Positions 1 through 6,299 of a DNA stretch of 6,299 nucleotides are shown piece by piece. How positions within the stretch are numbered: position 1 is the stretch's first letter; each line of letters starts with the position of its first letter. The translations under genes were made by a program, and so were the position numbers. Source of the stretch: an uncultured Acetatifactor sp. (GTDB lineage: Bacteria > Bacillota > Clostridia > Lachnospirales > Lachnospiraceae). The DNA is taken from positions 1 through 6,299 of the forward strand of contig CANRMK010000147.1 in the NCBI GenBank assembly GCA_947631715.1, given 5' to 3'. The notes under the pieces are model-generated. The model had not been told where the DNA came from, made no database searches, and worked only from the letters and a program-made list of their open reading frames with translations.

Positions 1-1398
1 AAGCGGGGATTGTTCTGTATTCAGGACGAGTTAAAGAATGTGATCATAGTAAAGGAAGCGTCTGCGGGATATGAGGACCAGCCGCCTGTGATCCTGCAGG
101 GACATATGGACATGGTGGCGGTAAAGAAGCCGGACTGCCATATGGATATGAAGACAGAGGGTCTCCGGGTGGCCGTCCGGGGAGATGAGATCTATGCGGA
201 GGGCACCAGTCTGGGCGGAGATGACGGTATTGCGGTCGCTTATATCCTGGCGCTCCTGGATTCTGATACCATAAGGCACCCCAGGCTGGAGGCTGTGCTC
301 ACGGTGGACGAGGAAGTGGGTATGGACGGGGCCAGGGGAATCGATCTGTCCATGCTGAAAGGGAACCGGATGATCAATCTGGACTCCGAGGACGAGGGCA
401 TTTTCCTCACCAGCTGCGCGGGGGGAGCCCGGGTGGACTGCAGGCTGCTGCTGGCGGCAGGGGAAAGGCAGGGCACGGTGGTGGAGATCGCTCTGGGCGG
501 TCTGCTGGGAGGCCATTCCGGAGGAGAGATCCATAAGGAGAGAGGCAATTCCAACTGTCTTATGGGCAGGCTGCTCTATGCGCTGACGGAAAAGCTGCCG
601 GCGGGACTGTGCCAACTCTCAGGGGGACTGGCTGACAACGCCATTCCGCGGGAGACCAGGGCTGTGGTGCTGATTGAAGATAAGGACACGGAGGCCCTTA
701 AGGAGTGTGTGAGCAGGGCGGAGGAACAGATCAGAGCGGAACTTTCCACGAAAGACCCGGGGGTCTGTATCCGTGTGGAGGAAAAGGGACAGTGCACGAC
801 TGTCTGCGCGGATCTTGCAGATACCAGACGGGCGGCCGCGCTTTTGTGCGCTCTGCCGAACGGCGTCCAGGCCATGAGCGCCGATATGCCGGGGCTGGTG
901 GAGACCTCCTTAAATCTGGGGATCCTGAATCTGACAGAAAGCTCCCTGGATCAGGGAAGTGAGCAGTCAAAAGGACAGGAGGAAAAGAAAGCAGCGGGTC
1001 TGGAGCTGAAAGCCGGCTTTAGCGTCCGCAGCAGTGTGGAGAGCGCAAAGCAGGCGCTGATCGAAAGGCTGAGGGCCGCTTCAGAGCTGGCGGGAGGGAC
1101 GGCGTCTGTCAGCGGGGACTATCCCGGGTGGAAATACCGGAAAGATTCGCCGCTCAGGGACAAAATGACCGCCCTGTATGAGAGGATGTACGGGAAGCCG
1201 CCCAGAGTGGAAGCCATTCATGCGGGGCTGGAATGCGGTATCCTGGGAAGTAAGATCAAGGATCTTGACTGCGTGTCCATAGGGCCGCAGATGCGGGATA
1301 TCCACACTACAGAGGAGACGCTGAGCATCTCGTCCACCGGGCGCGTATGGGAATTTCTGGTGCGCCTGCTGGAGGAGAGGGAGCCCTGTGAAGTTTGA
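1..1398 (+). CDS. pepD: Aminoacyl-histidine dipeptidase (PepD, peptidase family M20), 5'-truncated by the window edge
   Basis: This is a cytosolic di-zinc dipeptidase that cleaves X-His and other dipeptides (family knowledge). The reading frame is open from base 1, so the true start lies upstream; 465 residues are visible against roughly 480-490 usual for PepD, so about 20 are missing. The TTG at position 10 is not a credible start because conserved sequence runs through it. Counting from the codon at 1-3, the M20 metal and catalytic motifs are in order: GHMDMV (His35, Asp37), GGDDG (Asp74 as the bridging ligand), DEEVGM (Glu104 as general base, Glu105), DSED (Asp128), HAGLECG (His407, Glu411), and the final zinc ligand His435 in GPQMRDIHTTEE. 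The middle of the protein is the dimerisation or lid domain. A hydrophilic Glu/Gln/Lys-rich linker at residues 313-333 looks longer than usual. The stop codon lies inside a dyad (see 1391-1417). All key residues are present, so the enzyme should be active. Confidence 0.95.
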   Translation, partial: KRGLFCIQDELKNVIIVKEASAGYEDQPPVILQGHMDMVAVKKPDCHMDMKTEGLRVAVRGDEIYAEGTSLGGDDGIAVAYILALLDSDTIRHPRLEAVLTVDEEVGMDGARGIDLSMLKGNRMINLDSEDEGIFLTSCAGGARVDCRLLLAAGERQGTVVEIALGGLLGGHSGGEIHKERGNSNCLMGRLLYALTEKLPAGLCQLSGGLADNAIPRETRAVVLIEDKDTEALKECVSRAEEQIRAELSTKDPGVCIRVEEKGQCTTVCADLADTRRAAALLCALPNGVQAMSADMPGLVETSLNLGILNLTESSLDQGSEQSKGQEEKKAAGLELKAGFSVRSSVESAKQALIERLRAASELAGGTASVSGDYPGWKYRKDSPLRDKMTALYERMYGKPPRVEAIHAGLECGILGSKIKDLDCVSIGPQMRDIHTTEETLSISSTGRVWEFLVRLLEEREPCEV

Positions 1399-1417
1399 AA
1401 GTAAACTTTCAAATTTT
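1391..1417 (+). promoter_or_regulatory. AT-rich dyad overlapping the pepD stop codon: weak terminator or operator
   Basis: The arms 1391-1401 and 1406-1416 pair over 11 bp (one G-T at 1393/1414) around a TAAA loop. At DNA level this is the near-perfect palindrome TTTGAAAGT-AA-ACTTTCAAA at 1394-1413. The pepD TGA stop (1396-1398) sits in the left arm. Only four T residues (1414-1417) follow, and the stem is AT-rich, so it would be a poor intrinsic terminator. The symmetry would also suit a dimeric repressor. The structure is seen directly; the role is undecided. Confidence 0.4.
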
Positions 1418-1426
1418 GATTGGTAT

Positions 1427-1442
1427 GCGTGCTGAAGCACGC
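1427..1442 (+). repeat. Short GC-rich hairpin in the pepD to AI-2E gap
   Basis: GCGTGC and GCACGC flank a TGAA loop, giving a compact 6-bp stem. No T-run follows on either strand, so it is not a classical intrinsic terminator by itself. It lies 10 nt after the dyad at the pepD stop and about 80 nt before the AI-2E start. It could be part of a tandem-hairpin leader or transcript end; the function is unknown. Confidence 0.35.
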
Positions 1443-1509
1443 TGGGGGCATAAAAATGATCTTTGTTCTGCAGGAGAACGGAGGACTTTCAGATATGATA
1501 GACCGGGCG

Positions 1510-1515
1510 AGGAGG
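1510..1515 (+). promoter_or_regulatory. Ribosome binding site of the AI-2E family gene
   Basis: AGGAGG lies 7 nt before the ATG at 1523. It is a full anti-Shine-Dalgarno match at ideal spacing and fixes this start. No convincing -35/-10 pair is visible in the 124-nt gap, so the gene may be read through from pepD or use a weak promoter. Confidence 0.8.
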
Positions 1516-1522
1516 AGATCCT

Positions 1523-2725
1523 ATGGAATTTAGCAGAGAGAAACTCAGGCAGATCAGGCGGCTGATGATCCTGGCTGCCGTGTTGGTGCTGGCGATCGTC
1601 TACAGTGAGCAGATCGTTTACGGGGCCGGGTTCGTATTCGGCATAGCGAAGCCCTTTTTGTACGGCGGGGTGATCGCCTTTGTGCTGAATATTCCCCTGC
1701 GCGTTTTCGAGAGAAAGCTTTTTAAACGATCCAAGGGCAAAGTGGCCGGAAAGCTGAAGAGGCCGATCTGCCTGATTCTGACACTGGTGTCGGTATTGCT
1801 CGTGGTGGGGCTTGTGGCTGTGACAGTCATACCGCAGATCACAGTCACTATCGGGGAGCTGGGAAAGAAGCTGCCGGTCTTTGCAGACAATGCGGCGAGA
1901 GAGCTGAACCGGCTGGCAGAGGAGCACCCGGAGCTGAACCTGCAAGTAAAGCGGCTGGAGGAGGTCCACATCAACTGGGAGACGCTGACGGGAAATGTGG
2001 TGGATTTTCTGAAAAACGGCGCGGGGGATATGCTCACCTCCACATTCAGCGTGGCCAGCGGCATTATATCCGGCACAGTCAACGGAGTGATCGCCTTTAT
2101 CTTCGCCCTCTATATCCTGGCTCAGAAAGAGAGCCTGGGAGATCAGGGAAAACGGGTCATGTCCGCGTTTCTGCCTGAAAAGGTCTGCCGTAAGATTCTG
2201 GAGATCTGCTCTTTGCTGTACCGGAATTTCAGCAGCTTTATCACAGGACAATGCCTGGAGGCAGTGATTTTGGGCGCTATGTTCTTTGTGTCCATGACTC
2301 TGTTCGGCATGCCCTATGCGCTGCTGGTGGGCGTGCTGATCGCGTTTACGGCCCTGATTCCCATTGTGGGAGCTTTCATCGGCTGTGCGGTGGGAGCGTT
2401 CCTGATCCTGATCGACAATCCCATACAGGCGCTGTGGTTCGTGATCCTGTTTTTGGTACTGCAGCAGATCGAGGGAAATCTGATCTATCCCAAGGTGGTG
2501 GGAAATTCTGTGGGGCTGCCGTCTATCTGGGTGCTGATGGCGGTGAGTTTGGGAGGCAGCCTGTTCGGGGTAGCCGGAATGCTGTTCTTTATTCCGCTGA
2601 TGTCTTCCTGCTATTATCTGTTCCGGGAGAGCGTCAATGCCAGAAATGCCCGCAGAGGGACAATGCAGCAGCCTTGGGGAAGTCAGGAATCAGAGGAAGA
2701 CCGGGAAAGATCCGCGGACGAATAG
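1523..2725 (+). CDS. AI-2E family transporter-like integral membrane protein (PF01594)
   Basis: This 400-residue protein belongs to the AI-2E/PerM/YtvI-type family of the cytoplasmic membrane. Characterised members have been linked to autoinducer-2 export or Na+/H+ exchange, and the substrate cannot be read from the sequence. Hydrophobic segments lie near residues 13-36, 43-60, 82-104, 170-200, 238-262, 265-292, 300-316 and 335-365. A soluble, charged region (about 105-165) separates the N-terminal helices from the rest, as is typical of the family. Family motifs are IPIVGAFIG (279-287) and EGNLIYPKVVGNSVGLP (317-333). The last 30 residues are strongly polar (many Arg, Glu, Ser) and probably cytoplasmic. 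The start is set by AGGAGG at 1510-1515. The gene ends 16 nt before lacZ, so the two are probably cotranscribed. Length is normal for the family and nothing looks broken. Confidence 0.9.
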   Translation: MEFSREKLRQIRRLMILAAVLVLAIVYSEQIVYGAGFVFGIAKPFLYGGVIAFVLNIPLRVFERKLFKRSKGKVAGKLKRPICLILTLVSVLLVVGLVAVTVIPQITVTIGELGKKLPVFADNAARELNRLAEEHPELNLQVKRLEEVHINWETLTGNVVDFLKNGAGDMLTSTFSVASGIISGTVNGVIAFIFALYILAQKESLGDQGKRVMSAFLPEKVCRKILEICSLLYRNFSSFITGQCLEAVILGAMFFVSMTLFGMPYALLVGVLIAFTALIPIVGAFIGCAVGAFLILIDNPIQALWFVILFLVLQQIEGNLIYPKVVGNSVGLPSIWVLMAVSLGGSLFGVAGMLFFIPLMSSCYYLFRESVNARNARRGTMQQPWGSQESEEDRERSADE

Positions 2726-2731
2726 AAAGGA
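2726..2731 (+). promoter_or_regulatory. Ribosome binding site deciding the lacZ start
   Basis: AAAGGA begins immediately after the AI-2E stop codon and ends 10 nt before the ATG at 2742. It supports 2742 as the start. The same frame is open further upstream to an ATG at 2637, but that would overlap the AI-2E gene and add 35 residues unlike any LacZ N-terminus. Confidence 0.6.
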
Positions 2732-2741
2732 AGAGAACAGG

Positions 2742-5700
2742 ATGAGCCAATTTGATTATAATAAGGTAAAGGATCCGGAATTTTTCGGGGAGAACAGGCT
2801 GGAGGCCCATTCGGATCACATATGGTATGAAAATGCAGACCAGGAGGCTTCGGGACAGAGCGGATTCCGCTTTTCCTTAAATGGGCTCTGGAAATTTTCC
2901 TATGCGCCTGATTACGCTTCCGCTGTCTCCGATTTTCAGAAAGAGGAGTACGACTGCAGAGGCTGGGGGGACATTCCGGTGCCGGCCCATATCCAGATGG
3001 AGGGCTATGACAGTCCCCAGTACGCCAATACCCAGTATCCCTGGGACGGCAGGCAGCAGATCAAGCCGGGAGAGATCCCGCAGCGTTTTAATCCCACAGC
3101 GTGCTATGTAAAATATTTCACGGTTCCCGAGTGCATGAAAGAGGGGCCGGTGTACATTTCCTTTCAGGGGGTGGAGAGCGCTATGGCCCTCTGGTGCAAC
3201 GGGATTTACGTGGGGTATAGCGAGGATACCTTTACGCCGTCGGAGTATGACCTGACGCCGTATTTAAAGAAGGGCGAGAATAAGCTGGCGGTGCAGGTGT
3301 TCAAGTGGAGCTCCGGCAGTTGGTGTGAGGATCAGGATTTCTTCCGGTTTTCCGGGATCTTCCGGGACGTGTACCTCTATACGGTGCCTGGGGTGCATGT
3401 CTGGGATATGAAAGTCCAGACCCTCTTGAACGACACCTTTGATCAGGCGGATCTGGTGCTGGATCTGAAGACTGCGGGAAGCGGCAGGGTGATCGTGAAG
3501 CTTCTGCGAGAGAAGCGGCGGTATCGGTTTACGGAAAAGTATGAGGCGTACCCGGGCCAGGTGACAGCAGTGGAGACTGTGGCGGAGCTGGCGGGAGCTG
3601 TGCAGGGGGAGAACCATTTCAGGATCCCTGTGGAGAAGCCGCTTTTGTGGAGCGCGGAGAAGCCTGATCTGTATAAGCTGCTGATCGAGGTTTATGATCA
3701 GGAGGGGGCGCTTCAGGAGGTGATTCCCCAGCTCGTGGGCTTCAGGCGGTTTGAGATGGCGGACGGCCTTATGAAGCTCAACGGGAAGCGCATTGTGTTC
3801 AAGGGCGTGAACCGTCATGAATTCAGTTCCCTGAGGGGCAGAGTGCCGGACAGGGAGGAGCTGTGGAAAGACCTGGTGACCATAAAGCAGAGCAATATCA
3901 ATGCCGTCCGCACCTGCCATTACCCCAACGATTCCAGGCTGTACCCCCTCTGCGACCAGCTGGGCCTTTATATGATCGACGAGTGCAATCTGGAATCCCA
4001 CGGCTCCTGGGATCCCGTGGAGCGCGGCATAGCGGATAAGTCCCTGACGGTGCCCGGCGACCGCCCGGAGTGGAACAAGGCCATGCTGGACCGGGCCAAT
4101 TCCATGTACCAGAGGGATAAGAACCACCCGGCCATTCTGATCTGGTCCTGCGGCAATGAGGCTTTCGGAGGGAAAAATATTTATGAGATGTCGCAGTTTT
4201 TCCGGAGGCAGGATCCTGGACGCCTGGTACAGTACGAGGGCGTGTTCCACGACAGGAGCTATCCCGGCACCAGCGATGTGGAGAGTCAGATGTACACCCC
4301 GGCGGCGTCTATCGAGAAATGGCTTGAAAGGGACAAAAGCAAGCCCTTTATCTGCTGTGAGTACACTCATGCCATGGGAAATTCCTGCGGAGGCATGCAC
4401 AAGTATACGGATCTGACGGACAGGGAGCCCTTGTATCAGGGGGGCTTTATCTGGGATTACATCGATCAGTCCATTTTGAAGAAAGACAGGTACGGCAGGG
4501 AGTTCCAGGCTTACGGGGGAGACTTTGACGAGCGGCCCACGGACTATAACTTCAGCGGGAACGGGATTGTCTACGGAGGGGACAGAAGCCCCTCTCCCAA
4601 GCTGCAGGAGGTAAAGTTCAACTACCAGAATATTTCTGTGGAGGTGTCGGAGGAGGAGATCCGCGTTTCGAACAAAAATCTCTTTGTGAATACCGGAGAC
4701 TTTGAATGTGTGATCCTGGCGGAAAAAGAGGGGCAAAAGATCCAGGAGATCGTGACAGGGATAGAGGCGGCCCCCGGCAGCATAGTGACGGTTCCCAATC
4801 CGGTACGGCTTCCCGCACAGGAGGGCGAGTACACGGTGACGGTCTCTTTCCGGTTAAGGGAGGATACGCCCTGGGCGGCCGCAGGACATGAGGTAGCTTT
4901 TGGACAGGGCGTGTTCGCGAAAGCGGAGGATCCGGCAGCAGGGAAAGGGTCCATGGGACTGTGCGCCTGCCTGAGAGAAAGAATGCCGGCAGTCTGTGAA
5001 ACGGCAGAGGGGACTTTCGCTTCCGAAGTGGGATCAGTGGAGGTGATCCGGGGCAGCTATAACCTGGGCGTCAGGGGATCGTGCTTTGAGGCGCTGTTCT
5101 CCTACAACACGGGGGGACTGGTTTCCTACCGTTATGGCGGGAAGGAGCTTTTAAAGACGATGCCGAAGCCGAATTTCTGGAGGGCTCCCGTTGATAATGA
5201 CTGCGGCAATGAGATGCAGACAAGGTACGGTCAGTGGAAGCTGGCCAGCCTTTACGCCACCGCAAAAGGCGTGCCCGGGCCCAACCCGAAAGTGGAGGAA
5301 CAGGAGGGGTGCGTCACTGTGACTTACCGGTATCTGCTGCCTGCTTCGCCGAAAGCGTTCTGTGACCTTGCGTATCGGGTCTACGGAGACGGAACTGTCG
5401 GGGCGACCCTTTCTTATGATCCAGTAAAGGAACTGGGGGATATGCCGGAATTCGGGATCCTGTTCAAGCTGGACGCGGACTATGACCGGCTGGAGTGGTA
5501 TGGAAACGGGCCGGCGGAAACCTATTGGGACAGGCAGCGCGGGGCGAAGCTTGGACTGTACCGCAACAGGGTGGCGGACAATATGGCCAGATACCTTGTG
5601 CCCCAGGAGTGCGGCAACAAGACGGAGGTCCGCTATGCGAAAGTGACGGACGAAAGAGGCCGGGGGATGCTGTTTGCCGGAGACAGAATGTACTTTTCCG

Positions 5701-5903
5701 CACTTCCCTATACCCCGCATGAACTGGAGAACGCCGCCCATGACTATGAGCTGCCGCCGGTGCATTACACGGTGGTGAGGGCCGCCCTTGGCCAGATGGG
5801 CGTTGGCGGAGACGACAGCTGGGGCGCCAGAGTACATGAGGAATATCTGCTGCCCGCAGACGAAAAGCTTACGTTTACAGTGTACTTTAAGGGAATCGTG
5901 TGA
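2742..5903 (+). CDS. lacZ: Beta-galactosidase, glycoside hydrolase family 2, long LacZ type
   Basis: This enzyme hydrolyses terminal beta-galactosides such as lactose with retention of configuration. The 1053-residue length is close to E. coli LacZ (about 1024), and there is no signal peptide, so it is cytosolic. Domains in order are the sugar-binding jelly roll (about 35-215), an immunoglobulin-like domain (about 217-335), the TIM barrel (about 337-625), a second immunoglobulin-like domain (about 627-725), and the C-terminal beta-sandwich (about 770-1050). Landmarks are AHSDHIWYEN near the N-terminus, EDQDF (196-200), GVNRHE (355-360), CHYPN (392-396), DECNLESHG (413-421, with Glu418 and His420 matching magnesium ligands), acid/base Glu473 in CGNE, nucleophile Glu540 in CCEYTHAMGNS, GGFIWD (567-572), RAPVDND (814-820) and GGDDSW (1022-1027). 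The assigned start (ATG 2742) gives the expected N-terminus. No sugar permease, regulator or galactose gene adjoins it; the closest partner is the AI-2E gene 16 nt upstream. The protein looks intact. GH2 members can prefer other beta-galactosides, so lactose as the natural substrate is inference. Confidence 0.96.
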   Translation: MSQFDYNKVKDPEFFGENRLEAHSDHIWYENADQEASGQSGFRFSLNGLWKFSYAPDYASAVSDFQKEEYDCRGWGDIPVPAHIQMEGYDSPQYANTQYPWDGRQQIKPGEIPQRFNPTACYVKYFTVPECMKEGPVYISFQGVESAMALWCNGIYVGYSEDTFTPSEYDLTPYLKKGENKLAVQVFKWSSGSWCEDQDFFRFSGIFRDVYLYTVPGVHVWDMKVQTLLNDTFDQADLVLDLKTAGSGRVIVKLLREKRRYRFTEKYEAYPGQVTAVETVAELAGAVQGENHFRIPVEKPLLWSAEKPDLYKLLIEVYDQEGALQEVIPQLVGFRRFEMADGLMKLNGKRIVFKGVNRHEFSSLRGRVPDREELWKDLVTIKQSNINAVRTCHYPNDSRLYPLCDQLGLYMIDECNLESHGSWDPVERGIADKSLTVPGDRPEWNKAMLDRANSMYQRDKNHPAILIWSCGNEAFGGKNIYEMSQFFRRQDPGRLVQYEGVFHDRSYPGTSDVESQMYTPAASIEKWLERDKSKPFICCEYTHAMGNSCGGMHKYTDLTDREPLYQGGFIWDYIDQSILKKDRYGREFQAYGGDFDERPTDYNFSGNGIVYGGDRSPSPKLQEVKFNYQNISVEVSEEEIRVSNKNLFVNTGDFECVILAEKEGQKIQEIVTGIEAAPGSIVTVPNPVRLPAQEGEYTVTVSFRLREDTPWAAAGHEVAFGQGVFAKAEDPAAGKGSMGLCACLRERMPAVCETAEGTFASEVGSVEVIRGSYNLGVRGSCFEALFSYNTGGLVSYRYGGKELLKTMPKPNFWRAPVDNDCGNEMQTRYGQWKLASLYATAKGVPGPNPKVEEQEGCVTVTYRYLLPASPKAFCDLAYRVYGDGTVGATLSYDPVKELGDMPEFGILFKLDADYDRLEWYGNGPAETYWDRQRGAKLGLYRNRVADNMARYLVPQECGNKTEVRYAKVTDERGRGMLFAGDRMYFSALPYTPHELENAAHDYELPPVHYTVVRAALGQMGVGGDDSWGARVHEEYLLPADEKLTFTVYFKGIV

Positions 5904-5906
5904 GAC

Positions 5907-6128
5907 ATTTGTAACAGTTCATCCTTTCTTTTGCAAGTCACGCCCGGTACTGCCGATGTTCTCCCGGCAGACGCGCTTCCGCTCGGTTCCGCACGTAGCG
6001 GACCCAAGGCATATAAAATATGCCTGCTCGAAAGTACCTCGCCAAGTGCCGACGTGCTCCAACGGTCTGCCGGGAGAACATCGACATTACCGGGCTGAAT
6101 ACGACGGAGGGCTGAACTGTTACTAAAT
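5907..6128. repeat. Long imperfect palindrome (about 220 nt) downstream of lacZ
   Basis: This element fills most of the 292-nt gap between lacZ and the tRNA gene. The outer arms, ATTT-GTAACAGTTCA (5907-5921) and TGAACTGTTAC-TAAAT (6113-6128), pair perfectly over 11 bp, then extend by a few bases past one bulge. Unpaired spacers follow at 5922-5941 and 6096-6112. The core arms 5942-5972 and 6065-6095 form a 31-bp helix with only two mismatches (5950/6087, 5953/6084), including 19 consecutive perfect pairs (5954-5972 with 6065-6083). The 92-nt interior holds further small hairpins. The arms do not encode a supported protein. It could be a mobile palindromic or MITE-like repeat, a structured RNA, or an unusual transcript end for lacZ. 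No clear target-site duplication and no strong T-run is visible. The structure is certain; the identity is unknown. Confidence 0.75.
6007..6025. repeat. Internal hairpin within the long palindrome
   Basis: AGGCATAT and ATATGCCT flank a 3-nt AAA loop, making an 8-bp stem. It is near the centre of the 92-nt interior of the palindrome. A second small stem, TCCGC with GCGGA (5988-5992 and 5998-6002) around ACGTA, precedes it. Together with the 31-bp helix they would give a branched fold. Confidence 0.55.
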
Positions 6129-6153
6129 TTTAGATATACTGTAATATTGAGTA

Positions 6154-6182
6154 TTGATTTTTCCGCCGGGGCACGTTATAAT
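6154..6182 (+). promoter_or_regulatory. Sigma-A-type promoter of the tRNA-Pro gene
   Basis: TTGATT (6154-6159) and a consensus TATAAT (6177-6182) are separated by exactly 17 nt. Predicted transcription begins around 6189, a few bases before the mature tRNA 5' end at 6196. The 30 bases upstream are very AT-rich and could act as an UP-like element. This is the only strong promoter that I can see in the window. Confidence 0.8.
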
Positions 6183-6195
6183 GCTAGATGTGTCT

Positions 6196-6270
6196 CGGGG
6201 TGTGGCTCAGCTTGGTTAGAGCGCCGTCTTAGGGAGGCGGAGGTCGCGAGTTCGAATCCCGCCACTCCGA
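6196..6270 (+). tRNA. tRNA-Pro, anticodon AGG
   Basis: A complete cloverleaf can be drawn by hand. The acceptor stem is CGGGGTG (6196-6202) with CACTCCG (6263-6269), containing one G-T pair, and the discriminator is A6270. The D stem is GCTC/GAGC (6205-6208, 6219-6222). The anticodon stem is CCGTC/GGCGG with loop TTAGGGA, placing AGG at positions 34-36 (6231-6233), followed by G37. The variable loop AGGTC has five bases, and the T loop is TTCGAAT. The C1-G72 pair, A73 and G37 all agree with bacterial proline tRNA identity. The T stem has one A-C mismatch (6249/6259, positions 52/62). CCA is not encoded (CGC follows), so it must be added after transcription. AGG reads CCT and, if A34 is modified to inosine or decodes widely, other CCN codons. 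A good promoter lies just upstream at 6154-6182. Confidence 0.93.
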
Positions 6271-6299
6271 CGCAGTGGGAAGTCCGAAAACCTTGAAAA

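Noticed and set aside
1456..1533. A 25-codon open frame beginning MIFVLQENGG just before the AI-2E gene, overlapping its start
   Set aside because: Its upstream GGGGG is a weak ribosome binding site, the peptide has no run of one amino acid that would suggest an attenuation leader, and the strong AGGAGG serves the ATG at 1523.
1409..2251. A 280-codon minus-strand open frame opposite the AI-2E gene
   Set aside because: The product is rich in His, Gln and Pro with no membrane or domain pattern, and the sense strand carries a clear family protein with a strong ribosome binding site.
2637..2741. Upstream in-frame ATG that would lengthen LacZ by 35 residues
   Set aside because: It overlaps the AI-2E coding end, and a ribosome binding site plus the usual LacZ N-terminus support 2742.
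3264..4736. A 490-codon open frame on the minus strand inside lacZ
   Set aside because: It lies entirely antisense to the conserved LacZ catalytic region, shows no recognisable domain, and is explained by codon bias in the GC-rich sense gene.
5788..6126. A plus-strand open frame of 112 codons running from the lacZ end through the palindrome
   Set aside because: It begins out of frame inside lacZ and its second half is only the inverted-repeat sequence; no ribosome binding site or domain supports it.
6124..6134. TAAATTTTAGA after the palindrome as an intrinsic terminator tail for lacZ
   Set aside because: The T-run is only four bases and sits after the outer 11-bp stem; possible, but too weak to call a terminator from sequence alone.
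6196..6270. The tRNA gene as an integration attachment site
   Set aside because: No direct repeat of the tRNA 3' end, integrase or phage-like gene is present; the palindrome is on the 5' side of the tRNA, which is not the usual attachment location.
6280..6299. AGTCCGAAAACCTTGAAAA after the tRNA as the left arm of a terminator
   Set aside because: The window ends before any right arm, so pairing cannot be shown.

Overview
The window looks like a piece of a low-to-moderate GC Firmicutes chromosome, most likely a gut Clostridia member of the Lachnospiraceae type. This rests on the style of the PepD and LacZ proteins, strong AGGAGG-type ribosome binding sites, a tRNA gene without an encoded CCA end, and an A34 proline tRNA. 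The taxonomic placement is inference from sequence style only. All genes that I accept are on the + strand.

Layout. Positions 1-1398 hold the 3' part of an M20-family aminoacyl-histidine dipeptidase (pepD); only its N-terminal residues are missing. A 124-nt gap follows with two short hairpins, the first overlapping the pepD stop codon. Positions 1523-2725 encode a 400-residue AI-2E family (PF01594) multi-pass membrane protein. Sixteen nucleotides later, 2742-5903 encodes a complete 1053-residue glycoside hydrolase family 2 beta-galactosidase of the long LacZ type, with both catalytic glutamates in place. The 292-nt gap 5904-6195 is largely filled by an imperfect palindrome of about 220 nt (5907-6128) with a 31-bp near-perfect core helix, followed by a clear sigma-A-type promoter (6154-6182). 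The promoter drives a tRNA-Pro with anticodon AGG at 6196-6270.

How the genes fit together. The membrane protein and lacZ are spaced like one transcription unit. PepD would release amino acids from short peptides and LacZ would hydrolyse beta-galactosides in the cytosol; no sugar permease, regulator or galactose-pathway gene is visible. The genes read as housekeeping or nutrient-use functions, not as a defence or mobile system. The least explained element is the long palindrome between lacZ and the tRNA promoter. I see no CRISPR array, transposase, phage gene or attachment site.
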